Assembly: GCA_051453625.1 (NCBI GenBank)
Contig: JBOZIK010000001.1
Coordinates: 163,104,834-163,151,590, forward strand
Length of the DNA: 46,757 nt
Direction: 5' to 3'
Source of the DNA: Welwitschia mirabilis
Lineage: Eukaryota > Gnetophyta > Gnetopsida > Welwitschiales
Shown: piece after piece, positions 12,240 to 22,619 of the stretch
Layout of the letters: each line of letters begins with the position of its first letter
How positions within the stretch are numbered: the first letter of the stretch is position 1
The notes under the pieces: model-generated
What the model saw: the letters and a program-made list of their open reading frames with translations, nothing else
Database searches by the model: none
Told to the model about the DNA's origin: nothing
Translations under genes and position numbers: made by a program

Positions 12240-13010
12240 ATATAATGTAACTGCATTTACTTGGTCCCATAAAGAATTAATACCCATTCCTACCTTAATT
12301 GTTCAACATGAAATCTACCTTAAGGATAATGGAAAACCTGTTAGACAACCCTAACGTAGACTTAATTCATTCCTTAAGTAAGTTATTAGAGATGAAATCA
12401 TTAAGTTAATGGATGCCAAAATCATTTATGCAATAGCTAATAGTGAGTGGGTTAGCCTTTGATGATAGGACCTAAAAAAAGTGGGAAATGAAGGATGTGC
12501 ATTGATTTTAGAAAATTAAATAAACCAAAAATGATAATTGTCCTTTNNNNNNNNNNNNNNNNNNNNNNNNNNNNNNNNNNNNNNNNNNNNNNNNNNNNNN
12601 NNNNNNNNNNNNNNNNNNNTATAATCATGTCTGTATTGCTAGTGAAGACCAAACTAAAACTCCCTTTACTTCACCTTTTGGTACTTTTACTTTTAGACGC
12701 ATGCCTTTTGGACTTTGCAATGCCCCTGATACTTTTCAACATGCTATGATGGGTATTTTTTCTGATATGTTAGAGGATTTGATAGAAATTTTTATGATTG
12801 ACTTCTCTAATTGTGCTAAAAATTTTGAACAAATGTTATAAAGATTAGAGAAAGTCCTTGATAGATGCATTTCTAGTGGCCTATATTTGAGTTGGAAAAA
12901 AAAGTTTATTTTTAGTTGAAAGTGGAATTGTTTTAGGTCATCATATTTTAAAAAAGGGAATCAAGATGAACCTTAAGAAGGTTGGTATCATTTAAAACCT
13001 AACTTCCCCT
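12240..13010 (+). pseudogene. Decayed reverse transcriptase of element A
   Basis: Successive RT blocks are readable in shifting frames: IVQHEIYLKDNGKPVRQP, DEIIKLMDAKIIYAIANSEW, then GK.RMCIDFRKLNK before a 73-N gap (12547-12619). After it come ASEDQTKTPFTSPFGTFTF, RRMPFGLCNAPDTFQHAM and the catalytic block at 12791-12802. That block reads FMID where the family has a two-Asp motif, so one metal-binding Asp is Ile. Several stops (for example TAG in PVRQP.RRLN) confirm it is dead. It would have copied the element RNA from the tRNA primer. Confidence 0.88.
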
Positions 13011-14185
13011 TAGATTCTTTCTTAATCATTATAGTTTTTATCATCAGTTTATTCAGGATTATGCAAACATTTCTAAACCACTACTCATTACTAGAAAAAG
13101 AAGCTGAATGTGAATGGAATGAGTCTTGTAGTTATCCAACCACACATGCTGCTCATTGATCCCACCCAATAACAGCAATAGCGAAGTGCAATCAGCACTG
13201 AAAGCACTCTATAGGCTTCAGCTTGCTTTTGATAGACTTAAAAATAAACTTTCTTATGCTCCTATTATAACGGGACTTGATTCAGAAAAAGATTTTGAAT
13301 TAATGTGTGATGCTAGTAATTCTAACGTCAGTGGGGTACTTTGTTAAAAATATGAAATGGTTTTAAAGTTATATCTTACCATAGTAAAACTCTGTCTAGA
13401 ACGCAAATAAATTCTACTACAACAGATAAAAAAATGTTAGCAATCATTTTTTGCCTTAATATACTTAAACATTATCTNNNNNNNNNNNNNNNNNNNNNNN
13501 NNNNNNNNNNNNNNNNNNNNNNNNNNNNNNNNNNNNNNNNNNNNNNNNNNNNNNNNNNNNNNNNNNNNNNNNNNNNNAGATGCATTTCTAGTGGTCTATA
13601 TTTGAGTTAGGAAAAAAGTTTATTTTTAGTTGAAAGTGGAATTGTTTTAGGTCATCATATTTTAAAAAGGGGATTAAGATGAACCTTAAGAAGGTTGGTA
13701 TCATTTAAAACCTAACTTCCCCTTAAATTCTTTCTTAATCATTATAGTTCATCAGTTTATTCAGGATTATGCAAACATTTGTAAACCGCTACTCATTACT
13801 AGAAAAAGAAGCTGAATTTGAATGGAATAAGTCTTGTAGTTATCCAACCGCACATGCTACTCATTGATCCCACCCGATAACAACAATAGCGAAGTGCAAT
13901 CAGTCCTGAAAGCACTTTATAGGCTTCAACTTGCTTTTGATAGACTTAAACATAAACTTTCTTATGCTCCTATTATAACGGGACTTGATTCAGAAGAAGA
14001 TTTTTAATTAATGTATGATACTAGTAATTTTACCGTCAGTCGGGTACTTTGTTAAAAATATGAAATGATTTTAAATTTATATCTTACCATAGTAAAACTC
14101 TGTCTAGAACTCAAATAAATTCTACTACAACAGAGAAAAAAATGTTAGCAATCATTTTTTGCCTTGATATACTTAAACATTATCT
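12862..14185. repeat. ~0.61-kb direct repeat flanking a 100-N gap inside pol (probable false duplication)
   Basis: 12862-13477 and 13578-14185 are near-identical, with a few percent substitutions and small indels. The left copy ends exactly at the gap and the right copy begins exactly after it. RT end and RNase H therefore appear twice in the window but probably once in the genome. The second copy continues directly into the integrase part. Confidence 0.8.
13156..13477 (+). pseudogene. Decayed RNase H domain of element A (first copy)
   Basis: FDRLKNKLSYAPIITGLDSE is followed by FELMCDASNSNVSGVL and, after a frameshift, YHSKTLSRTQINSTTTDKKM and LAIIFCLNILKHYL. This is the order of the RT-linked RNase H in Ty3/gypsy pol. 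The Asp of CDAS is kept in this copy. In the second copy (13870-14185) the equivalent word is changed (YDTS) and extra stops occur. The domain would degrade the RNA of the RNA-DNA hybrid. Confidence 0.75.
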
Positions 14186-14389
14186 TTTAGACTTTCATAT
14201 AAATGTTTATACTGACCATGTTGTGATTCATTTATGACTAAGAAAGATTCGAGTGCTAAATTCATTAGATGGATCTTCCTCATGTAAGAATTTAATTTGA
14301 CCATCATTGATAAAGCAGGAAAGCATAATTATATTATTAATCATTTGTCTCATCTTCTTTCTCCTCTTGATGATTCTGCTATTAATGAT

Positions 14390-15660
14390 TCTTTTCCAGA
14401 TGAATAACTTTTTGCTATATCTTTTACTCATCCTCCTTCTTGGTATGCTAATATTGTTAATTACCTTATTACCATGAAAACACTACAACATTAGATATAT
14501 AATCAATGCAAATCCTTTCTTCATAGAATAGGTTACTATAAGTGGATAAAGCCACATCTGTGTCGTAGGTGTAAAGATGAAAATATGCGAAAATGTGTGC
14601 TTGATTGGGAAAAATTTGATATCCTTCATCTTTGTTATGGTGGTATTTGTGAAGGTTATTTTATTGGACAAAAAACAAATATGAAAATTCTTCACTATAG
14701 TTTTTAGTGGCCTACTCTTTTTCAGGATTCTTTTAATTTTGCTAAACAGTTTGATTCTTGTCAACATTATGATAGTGTTATTCATGCTCAAGAGATCTCT
14801 CTTAGACCTATTCTTGAATGTGACCTTTTTATCGTTAGGGTATTGATTTTATATGCCCTATTCACCCATCTTCTCATGATAAAACTTACATTTTAGTAGC
14901 TGTAGATTACATTACTAAATAGGTTGAAGCTATTCCTACTTCTTTGAATGATGCTTGAATTATTTGTACTTTTCTTAGAACTCATATTTTTCGACAATTT
15001 GGTTTTTCTAGGATTATTATTAGTGATTAAGGAACTCATTTTATAAATTAACTTTATAAGAAACTTCTTTTGTCCATTGGAATAGAACATAGAGTAGCTT
15101 ATGCTTATCATCCTCAGATCAATGGACAAGCTGAAAATGCAAACAAATAAATTTAAAAAAGGTTATAAAAACTTGTCTTTATTATAAGAANNNNNNNNNN
15201 NNNNNNNNNNNNNNNNNNNNNNNNNNNNNNNNNNNNNNNNNNNNNNNNNNNNNNNNNNNNNNNNNNNNNNNNNNNNNNNNNNNNNNNNNNNNNTTTACCT
15301 GTCGATGTGTGTTATAATCTTACCATGCTTTTTATCAACTTAATATCATGAATCTTCATGAAGACCTTAAATATAGATTAGACCAATTGGATTACCTTGA
15401 TGAAAAATGTACTCATGCAATACATTATTAATTAATCCACAAAGCCCAAGCTAAGTTCAAACATGATAAAAAGTTACTTCACAAAAAGTTTAAACTTGAT
15501 CAACTTGTTCTTTTATACAATACTAGAGGATATCTTTTAAATAACAAGTTGAAATGGTTAGATTCTTATCTTATAAAGAAAGTGCATTCTAATGGCTCTA
15601 TTAAGATTTTCGACTTAGAAACTAAGGAGATTCAGAAAGTTAATGGATAAAGGTTAAAAC
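14390..15660 (+). pseudogene. Decayed integrase of element A
   Basis: A zinc-binding region is recognisable (ILHLCYGGICEGYFIGQKT, then FDSCQHY), but one His and one Cys of the HHCC set are missing. The catalytic core follows from about 14886: ILVAVDYITK (first Asp), IIISD.GTHF (second Asp), AYHPQINGQAEN (Glu), interrupted by two stops. After a 103-N gap (15191-15293) the C-terminal part reads LNIMNLHEDLKYRLDQLDYL and then KLKWLDSYLIKKVHSNGSIK, a GPY/F-like module. No chromodomain follows. It would have inserted the DNA copy; this copy is dead. Confidence 0.85.
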
Positions 15661-17353
15661 TATATGAAAAATCTTTCAATGCAATCTTGAACATGATAAA
15701 AGCACTTATTTTAGAGGTTTTCCTCAGGAGGACTTTCACCCTATCATTGTCTGAATTTTTTCTTAGCTTATTCCTTTGGTGGATGTTATGATATTACTTG
15801 ATCACCTTTTAAACTTGACTTATGTGTTACTTTATGAAGTTTCCATGACTAGTATTCGTACTTGGGTGTTTGGTAGTGATAAGATTAGATTCACCCAATT
15901 TTAATACATTTTCATGTCTATGGACTTCGCTTCGAGGGAAGATGTCTTAGTTCTTGTGCTTTTTTCTTAATAGTGTGAGGTCTTTGGTTGTTTAGGAGTA
16001 TTCTTTTCTATCTTTCATCTCACTTATTCACCTTCATCTTTTTAAGTGTGTGATCATGTGAGAATTATTCCAAAAAAAAGAAAAAAAGAAAATAATAATC
16101 ACAATTGATTGTATTTATACTTAAAGAAAAACACATGGTCATCATAATGTCCTATCACACCAGCGTAAATTTTTTTGAGAGGAATATTTGGTAGTGGTGG
16201 TAGCTATGGGAACTCCACTGTGGGGTTAATTGGCCATGCTTCATGAGTCCTTACTTCTTTGACTATGGTTACACTCCCATCATCATAGAAAAGTTGTAAT
16301 AAAATTTGAGGTTATGGGATTAGTGGTGTTCGTGATATCATCAGAGGCATTGCTTATTTCCTAGACTTTTAGTATTCCTATATGATCATTTCGTTTGAGG
16401 ATTCAAGTGTATTTTTGAGGTGTGAGTAGATGAGTTCATTTCTAAGTAGCTTTTTATCTTATTATTCATTGTCCTAAGCACTTAAATTTTTGGTATTGTT
16501 ATAATCACTGTCTTTTTAAGTGGAACTTTATGGGGTTTATACATTTTGTTATGCATTTTTACTTAGGTGGATTTATAATATCTTCTTTGAGGGTTTGTTA
16601 GGTTAGAATTTAGGATAGGTAACTAATCTTTTCCATGTTACTTATGTCCATTTTTGTTTTGCTTTTCTTTGGTTTTTTAGCTTGTTATTTCAAAGTTATT
16701 TTTGCATTTTTTTCATCTTTACATAGGACCTTATCATTTATCATTTTCATTTCACATTAGAATTAAACAAAAAAATCTTCTATGTTTCACAGTTTTTATG
16801 AAATTCCTTGCACCTTTTGAAGTTCTATGCTTTATATTATTTTACTTTTTAGTTAGGGCACATTCATTTAGTCTTCATTGTCAAATTTCAGCCTTGTTAG
16901 TATGTTTTCCTCAGCCATAGTTTTCATTTTTTTTGAGTTTTCTTCTTCATATTGATTTTTTAGAATTCCTTTTCATTCCTCATTTTTGTAATATTTCTGA
17001 TAAATTTTGATACTTTTATGATCATATCTGAGCCTAACTTTCTTGGTTGACATCTTTATTTTTGCAAAAATTTTCAAAATCCCATCATCCACCTCATCAT
17101 CTAGATCACACAAGCAGATGACAGTTCGATTTTTTCTAAGAGTCATTCTAAGGCTGTCATCCAAATGGCATGACCAAATGACAGTGCAATAAAACTGTAG
17201 CACAAATCCTTTTTTCTCATTTTTCTTCATTTTCTTGTCATTTTCGCCTATGCCTTTGAGAGATGATGACTTCTTTGGTTCCCACCATCACTTTGGATTT
17301 TATCCCAGTCAAATTCACTTCTATTTTTATTAGATTTCTATAAATTTCTGAAA
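15661..17353 (+). other. Noncoding spacer of element A between pol and the third ORF
   Basis: T-rich sequence with no supported reading frame. Open runs at 16702-16920 (plus) and 16973-17230 (minus) lack recognisable motifs. It contains two palindromic units near 17085-17175. Confidence 0.55.
17085..17190 (+). repeat. Two palindromic units in the 3' spacer
   Basis: Cores TCATCTAGATCA (17097-17108) and TCATCCAAATGG (17157-17168). The first is preceded by ATCATCCACCTC and followed by GATGACAG, the same arm arrangement as in the LTR copies. The second is followed by AAATGACAG. Confidence 0.55.
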
Positions 17354-18918
17354 ATGAGGCCTTATACATACAGAGCTAGACATGTTGAGGCTAAGGCTAA
17401 AGTCATAGAATAGGAGGCAATCCCTTTAGTACCACTAGAGGTTGATCGTGTAGAGCCTTTACATTCTTTACCTCGACACAGACATTCATTGACTATTCAA
17501 ATAAGCACCATCTGTGTCGAGCGCTATTTCAAAAACTTTATAAGCTAATTAAAGACCAAGGTTGATCAAAAGCTCTTAGATCTTCATCTCTGATGGATTC
17601 TTGATATGTAAGGAATGTATTATCTATTAGAGATGAGGGAATTTTATGACATAATGCATATAGAGTGATGTCTAGATGCTTATGATACCCTTGTTAACAT
17701 GATTATAGCCTCTATATGGGACCATAAGATAGCCACACTCCCAACCCACATTGCAGTAGTTATAAATTTAGGTAGTGTTGGAAGTCTATAAATTTATTCA
17801 GCCAAGGAACAGAAGAGCACCATGTATATGGCATAGCATTAGATATTCTAGTATATTTGACATTGGACAGGCAGGAAGTGCTTGTTACTCAGTTAACCTG
17901 TGCTTACAGAGTTCTACACAGAGGGTTGATCCACAACATTAGCTCATCATTTCATGATAGCTATGCAATGGTCACACATCTATAGATTTTGGCAGCTTTC
18001 AATTAAGAAGAGTAGATGGATCTACTAACTTTCATCTGGAGGAGACTCAGGTCGATGGTAGAGGCATGATAGTTATAGACTATAGGTTATCGATGCCTCC
18101 TCTCAGCTTTATTTAGATGATTTTGGATACCAAAGCCCATGGGCGAGAGCACCTTTCACAGATTCAAACTTCCACTTGATATTTATAAGACATGGGCATA
18201 CAGATCTTAGAAGAAGTAGAAAGATCATAGATACAGATACCTACTATTGGAGTTACTATTGATTAGATCCAAGTCCTCTTAGTAGAGACCATCAAGACCA
18301 TCAGAGGTTTCATCGATCATGATATCTAGACTTTAGATCAAAGGATCCATATCTTAGATCAGAGGACTCAGATATTAGAGCAAAGGATCCTGATAGTTAA
18401 GAGGAGAGTTTATCACTCTGAGAAGTAGATAGTTGACATGCATTAGCGTGTTATGTCCNNNNNNNNNNNNNNNNNNNNNNNNNNNNNNNNNNNNNNNNNN
18501 NNNNNNNNNNNNNNNNNNNNNNNNNNNNNNNNNNNNNNNNNNNNNNNNNNNNNNNNNNAAAGACCATCAATACCATCAGAGGTTTCATCGATCATGATAT
18601 CTAGACTTTAGATCAAAGGATCCAGACCTTAGATCAGAGGAATCAGATATTAGAGCAAAGGATCCTGATAGTTGAGAGGAGAGTTTAGCACTCTGAGAAG
18701 TAGATAGTTGACATGCGTTAGCGTGTCATGTCCATACAGTAGATGTTATAATAGATCTTCTAGAGGCTATTCGTGTTTAGGGAGATAAAATAGTTTATTC
18801 TATTTCTGCATTATTAGACCTCCATTTCCCTGCTAACCCTGAGCATCCTCCATCTTCTTCTCCTGCATCTAAGCCTATTATACACATAAAGTTTGTTATG
18901 CAACGTCGAGGGGAGTGA
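17354..18918 (+). pseudogene. Third ORF of element A (after pol), decayed, with coiled-coil end
   Basis: From ATG at 17354 the frame reads MRPYTYRARHVEAKAK and continues through scattered stops (many TAG/TAA at likely Gln or Trp codons) with LEMREFYDIMHIE and WDHKIATLPTHIAVV. The 'REFY' context resembles the plant-specific transposon protein domain often found after pol in Athila-like and SIRE-like elements. Toward the end, IRGFIDHDI.TLDQRIHIL and DQRTQILEQRILIVKRRV show a regular heptad pattern, i.e. a coiled coil. It ends in LLDLHFPANPEHPPSS and TGA at 18916. No signal peptide or membrane segment is evident, so an envelope role is not supported. A false duplication and 100-N gap lie inside. 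Confidence 0.55.
18284..18733. repeat. 175-bp direct repeat flanking a 100-N gap in ORF3 (probable false duplication)
   Basis: 18284-18458 and 18559-18733 are almost identical and abut the N run at 18459-18558 on either side. They encode the coiled-coil segment, so its true length is about one copy, not two. Confidence 0.8.
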
Positions 18919-19459
18919 TTTTATTATATTTTGTATCTCCCCTTTTATACATTTTTGTACTAAAACTCATGATCATATATACATATATTTTAAGTTTCCA
19001 TTATGGTGTACTTTATCTGATTTTCATGCTTATCTTATCTTTTTACACTTTACGATGAGGATTGATTATGTTTTCTTTGATCTTTTTAGTTATTTACAAC
19101 ATGTGATCTTTTTAGTTATTTGATATACATTTTAGTGGGGGGATTTTAATCATTAGCATATTTACTGATTATCTTTTTGAAAATTTCTATCATAGGTTTC
19201 TATTTTCCAAGAACCATTTTTAAGCCTATCATCCCCTCTATCGTCTGGACGATGATCCAGATGATGGTATGGCCTATTAGTTAATTAGGTGAAACATTAG
19301 TTTTTTGATTTTTCATAATTTAGTCTATATCTCTGAGATTTTTAAAAAAAATTGAGATAATTTTTTAATACCTTTTTTTTTAATTACTGGACAAGTTGAT
19401 TCATAATCATGGTTCACCACCTAGTTTTGTCAGGGACTGACATGGCTAATAGGGGATTA
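18919..19459 (+). other. 3' untranslated region and polypurine tracts of element A
   Basis: Noncoding. A clean purine tract AGTGGGGGGA lies at 19134-19143, about 320 bp before the LTR. A weaker AGGGGATTA (19451-19459) directly abuts the 3' LTR and is the expected plus-strand primer position. Two palindromic cores lie at 19241-19252 and 19253-19264. Confidence 0.5.
19228..19266 (+). repeat. Double palindromic unit before the 3' LTR
   Basis: TCGTCTGGACGA (19241-19252) is directly followed by TGATCCAGATGA (19253-19264), and preceded by ATCATCCCCTCT. It is the densest occurrence of the motif family in the element. Confidence 0.65.
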
Positions 19460-20556
19460 TGTTGTGCTACCAACTTGTATGTAGTTGATAGGGTATTTTG
19501 AGTAGTTTTACAGGATATTAGACAAGCTTACACTAGATTTCTACAATAGTGAGGAGCTAAGATGAAAGATACAAAAATATGTAATATCCATGACATTTTG
19601 TAGCATTTAGAGTGCTTTATAATATTTCCTATTTTAAAGCAAACTTCCTGTAAACATTGAGACTGATGCGTTACATGAAAACTTGTAAAAAAGTCTATCG
19701 TCCACCTCAACATTTGGATGACTGTACGGATAATAGAATATTTAAAGCCAATGAGGATGCTAACTGAAACCAATTTGGTAGATGACATGGAATGCTTATG
19801 AGATGGCATTATCCCCTGTATCGTCTAGACGACCAACAGAACAACATATATTATAATGCTTCACTAAAATTCACCTAACTTTTTCCATTTGTCTCTATTT
19901 CTTTTTTGTAGTTGTTATAGTTGTGCCTGCACCTATTTGTTGTGTTTGGTATTTGTGAGTTTATTTTTTAATAAGTATTTATTTCACCCTTGACTCCGTC
20001 TTGTCTTCACTTGCACAAAAAATTCTCATGACAGGAGATCGAAGGGTTAGATATCCATCCATTATAGTTATAGAGAAATGTCTTCCTTGGTGTTAGGATG
20101 TGTTTCCTCCATTAAGGTATGTCTGCTTTGTAACATAGATGTTGATTCAAGATTAATACAAAGAATTCTTTTCTATTTTTCTATGCTTATTTGTTACTTA
20201 TTCGTCATAGATTATGTTGCCTCTAATTCTGTAATAGTTTCTTGAGTGATATAGATTATGAGGAAAACCTTTATCAAGATTGAGCATTATTAGTTTAGGT
20301 GCACTATTCATTTTCTTTCTTAGATTAACTTTGCCTAAGTGTGTTTACATTGTGATTTTCTACATTGCATTCTATTTCTATTGTTAGAATATGTAAGTGT
20401 TTCTTCTTTAAATTAGTTCTTTTTCTTTTAGCCTGAGCCTTCCGTCGGTCCACTTCCATCTATATTAGTGTGTTGTGTTATGTAAAAATTTATATTATTT
20501 GTAGATGAGAGGATCTTTTTAAAAGCATAACATTTGTACAAATACACACTACGATA
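19460..20556 (+). repeat. 3' LTR of element A
   Basis: It begins TGTTGTGCTACC and ends CACTACGATA, then ATGAT. It aligns with the 5' LTR throughout, with many transitions and few indels. The terminal CA has become TA. Unlike the 5' copy it has no gap, so it is the better reference for the LTR. Confidence 0.88.
19690..19855 (+). repeat. Two palindromic units in the 3' LTR
   Basis: Cores ACATTTGGATGA (19710-19721) and TCGTCTAGACGA (19821-19832). The second is the only perfect 12-bp palindrome of the set and suggests the ancestral form. Confidence 0.65.
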
Positions 20557-20561
20557 ATGAT
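20557..20561. other. Right target-site duplication of element A
   Basis: ATGAT, identical to 7825-7829, directly follows the 3' LTR. Confidence 0.8.
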
Positions 20562-20802
20562 GAAGAAGATACATGACAGTAACATGTGGTAATGATAAGT
20601 AAGATAACAGTGGAGACACATAGTAGCATCATTAGTTAACAAAAGAAACAACATTCAGAAGCTAAATGTTGGGCTCATCATGATTATTCACATCTAATAT
20701 AAGATGATAAAGACCATACCTAATGTCACATAATATATTTTGTAACTGCTCATCTAACACTATAAGGTAAAGACTTGTAACCACCTCTTACCTCATGGTG
20801 AT

Positions 20803-20810
20803 CTATAAAA
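20803..20810 (+). promoter_or_regulatory. TATA box of LTR F
   Basis: CTATAAAAGGGCC is shared with element B's LTR at the equivalent place and is the likely Pol II start region of this retrotransposon family. Transcription today is not implied. Confidence 0.55.
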
Positions 20811-20816
20811 GGGCCT

Positions 20817-21560
20817 TAAGCCCTCATTTATAACATCTTTCATTTTTGATAAAACAATAATCCCCTTAAAGCATTAAGTTAACTCAGCCTTCTAAGTATT
20901 TTCTNNNNNNNNNNNNNNNNNNNNNNNNNNNNNNNNNNNNNNNNNNNNNNNNNNNNNNNNNNNNNNNNNNNNNNNNNNNNNNNNNNNNNNNNNNNNNNNN
21001 NNNNNNNNNNNNNNNNNNNNNNNNNNNNNNNNNNNNNNNNNNNNNNNNNNNNNNNNNNNNNNNNNNNNNNNNNNNNNNNNNNNNNNNNNNNNNNNNNNNN
21101 NNNNNNNNNNNNNNNNNNNNNNNNNNNNNNNNNNNNNNNNNNNNNNNNNNNNNNNNNNNNNNNNNNNNNNNNNNNNNNNNNNNNNNNNNNNNNNNNNNNN
21201 NNNNNNNNNNNNNNNNNNNNNNNNNNNNNNNNNNNNNNNNNNNNNNNNNNNNNNNNNNNNNNNNNNNNNNNNNNNNNNNNNNNNNNNNNNNNNNNNNNNN
21301 NNNNNNNNNNNNNNNNNNNNNNNNNNNNNNNNNNNNNNNNNNNNNNNNNNNNNNNNNNNNNNNNNNNNNNNNNNNNNNNNNNNNNNNNNNNNNNNNNNNN
21401 NNNNNNNNNNNNNNNNNNNNNNNNNNNNNNNNNNNNNNNNNNNNNNNNNNNNNNNNNNNNNNNNNNNNNNNNTGAGTCCTCATTTATAACATCCTTCGTT
21501 TTTGATAAAACAATAGAACCCTTAGAGCATTAAGTTAACTCAGCCTTCTAAGTATTTTCT
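20817..21560. repeat. 88-bp direct repeat flanking a 568-N gap (probable false duplication)
   Basis: 20817-20904 and 21473-21560 match with a few substitutions. The left copy ends at the gap's left edge and the right copy starts at its right edge. Although this gap is not 100 N, the geometry equals that of the other probable contig overlaps. Confidence 0.7.
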
Positions 21561-22619
21561 TGGGCAGTGAGCTTGCTTCAAGGATAGCTTGAGGAGTGCT
21601 TTTTAGCTTCCTTATTCTTTATTTAATGTAATGTATCTCTTCTGATTTAATACAAAGTGGATGTTCATGTTAATTTTAAGTTACAGATAACTTCGTACTT
21701 TTAATGCTTAGTGAACCTAAATTATCAAGTTATTTTATCATTTGAGTGAGTTCTTTAGTTAATTAGTCTAAGTCTCTNNNNNNNNNNNNNNNNNNNNNNN
21801 NNNNNNNNNNNNNNNNNNNNNNNNNNNNNNNNNNNNNNNNNNNNNNNNNNNNNNNNNNNTTTACCAATTCTCATATGGTGAATGAAATGATGTTGCCTTC
21901 ACCTCATGTAACACCCTAGGCTATTGTAATATTCTTTGCACTGGGGTGTGTGCAATTATGTTGAAGTGTATACCATGAATGCAACATTAGGAGGCATAGT
22001 AATAATACCATAGAGAATCTATTTGGTAAGATATAAATCAGTTGTAAAAAATCCAATTGTGAGTAAAAACATTAAGCACAAAGAAGAAAATTGGACCGAA
22101 AAAATTAAAAGATAAGCAAGAATTCTAGGGCCTANNNNNNNNNNNNNNNNNNNNNNNNNNNNNNNNNNNNNNNNNNNNNNNNNNNNNNNNNNNNNNNNNN
22201 NNNNNNNNNNNNNNNNNNNNNNNNNNNNNNNNNNNNNNNNNNNNNNNNNNNNNNNNNNNNNNNNNNNNNNNNNNTAATCATAAAGCATGTGTAAATAACT
22301 TAGAATGTGATTTTTTAATCTTTTAAAGGCCCTTTTAAACCTTAGGTTTTGCTTCCACAGTGTGGAATACTACATTTATCTTATCAAAGTATTTAAAGAA
22401 ATGACTCAAATCATCATGAGGAAGTAAATGGAGAAGAAATTAGAGGCTGAGAGAGAATGGAATTAAAGGATGATGGGATAAATTAGCACATGATGAAAGG
22501 AAATGGAATTTAGATCAATGATTTGTAAAAGAATTAAAAATTACAATACATCTATGTAGGTCGAAGCAATTTGGAGAAGCTTCACGGCTTATCAGATCTA
22601 GGAAAATAGTATGTAAGCT

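Larger units (their letters stand above)
7830..20556 (+). mobile_element. Element A: complete but dead Athila-like Ty3/gypsy retrotransposon
   Basis: The element is bounded by two LTRs (7830-8938 and 19460-20556) and flanked by the 5-bp duplication ATGAT. Order: 5' LTR, tRNA-Asp-type primer site, leader, gag, protease, RT, RNase H, integrase, long spacer, third ORF, 3' LTR. Pol order with RNase H before integrase defines Ty3/gypsy. No chromodomain follows the integrase. The tRNA-Asp primer site, 12.7-kb size and an extra ORF after pol fit the Athila group. Every coding part has stops, frameshifts or lost catalytic residues. The LTRs differ at roughly one position in five or six by eye over the first 200 bp, mostly transitions, so the insertion is old. 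It contains several N-gaps and two probable false duplications. Confidence 0.88.
20562..22134 (+). mobile_element. Right part of LTR F
   Basis: It continues LTR F after element A. GATAACAGTGGAGACACATA matches B's GATAATAGTGGAGACACATG read on its own strand. A TATA box (CTATAAAAGGGCC) is at about 20803, as in B (CTATAAAAGGGCA near 34352). Later ATTTGAGTGAGTTCTTTAG and CTCATATGGTGAATGAAATG also align with B's LTR. The LTR end is obscured by gaps at 21778-21859 and 22135-22274, so I cannot tell a solo LTR from a 5' LTR. The upper bound is approximate. Confidence 0.6.

Noticed and set aside
12862-14185. True tandem duplication of the RT/RNase H segment
   Set aside because: The copies end and begin exactly at a 100-N gap, as in nine other places in the window. 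An assembly overlap is simpler.
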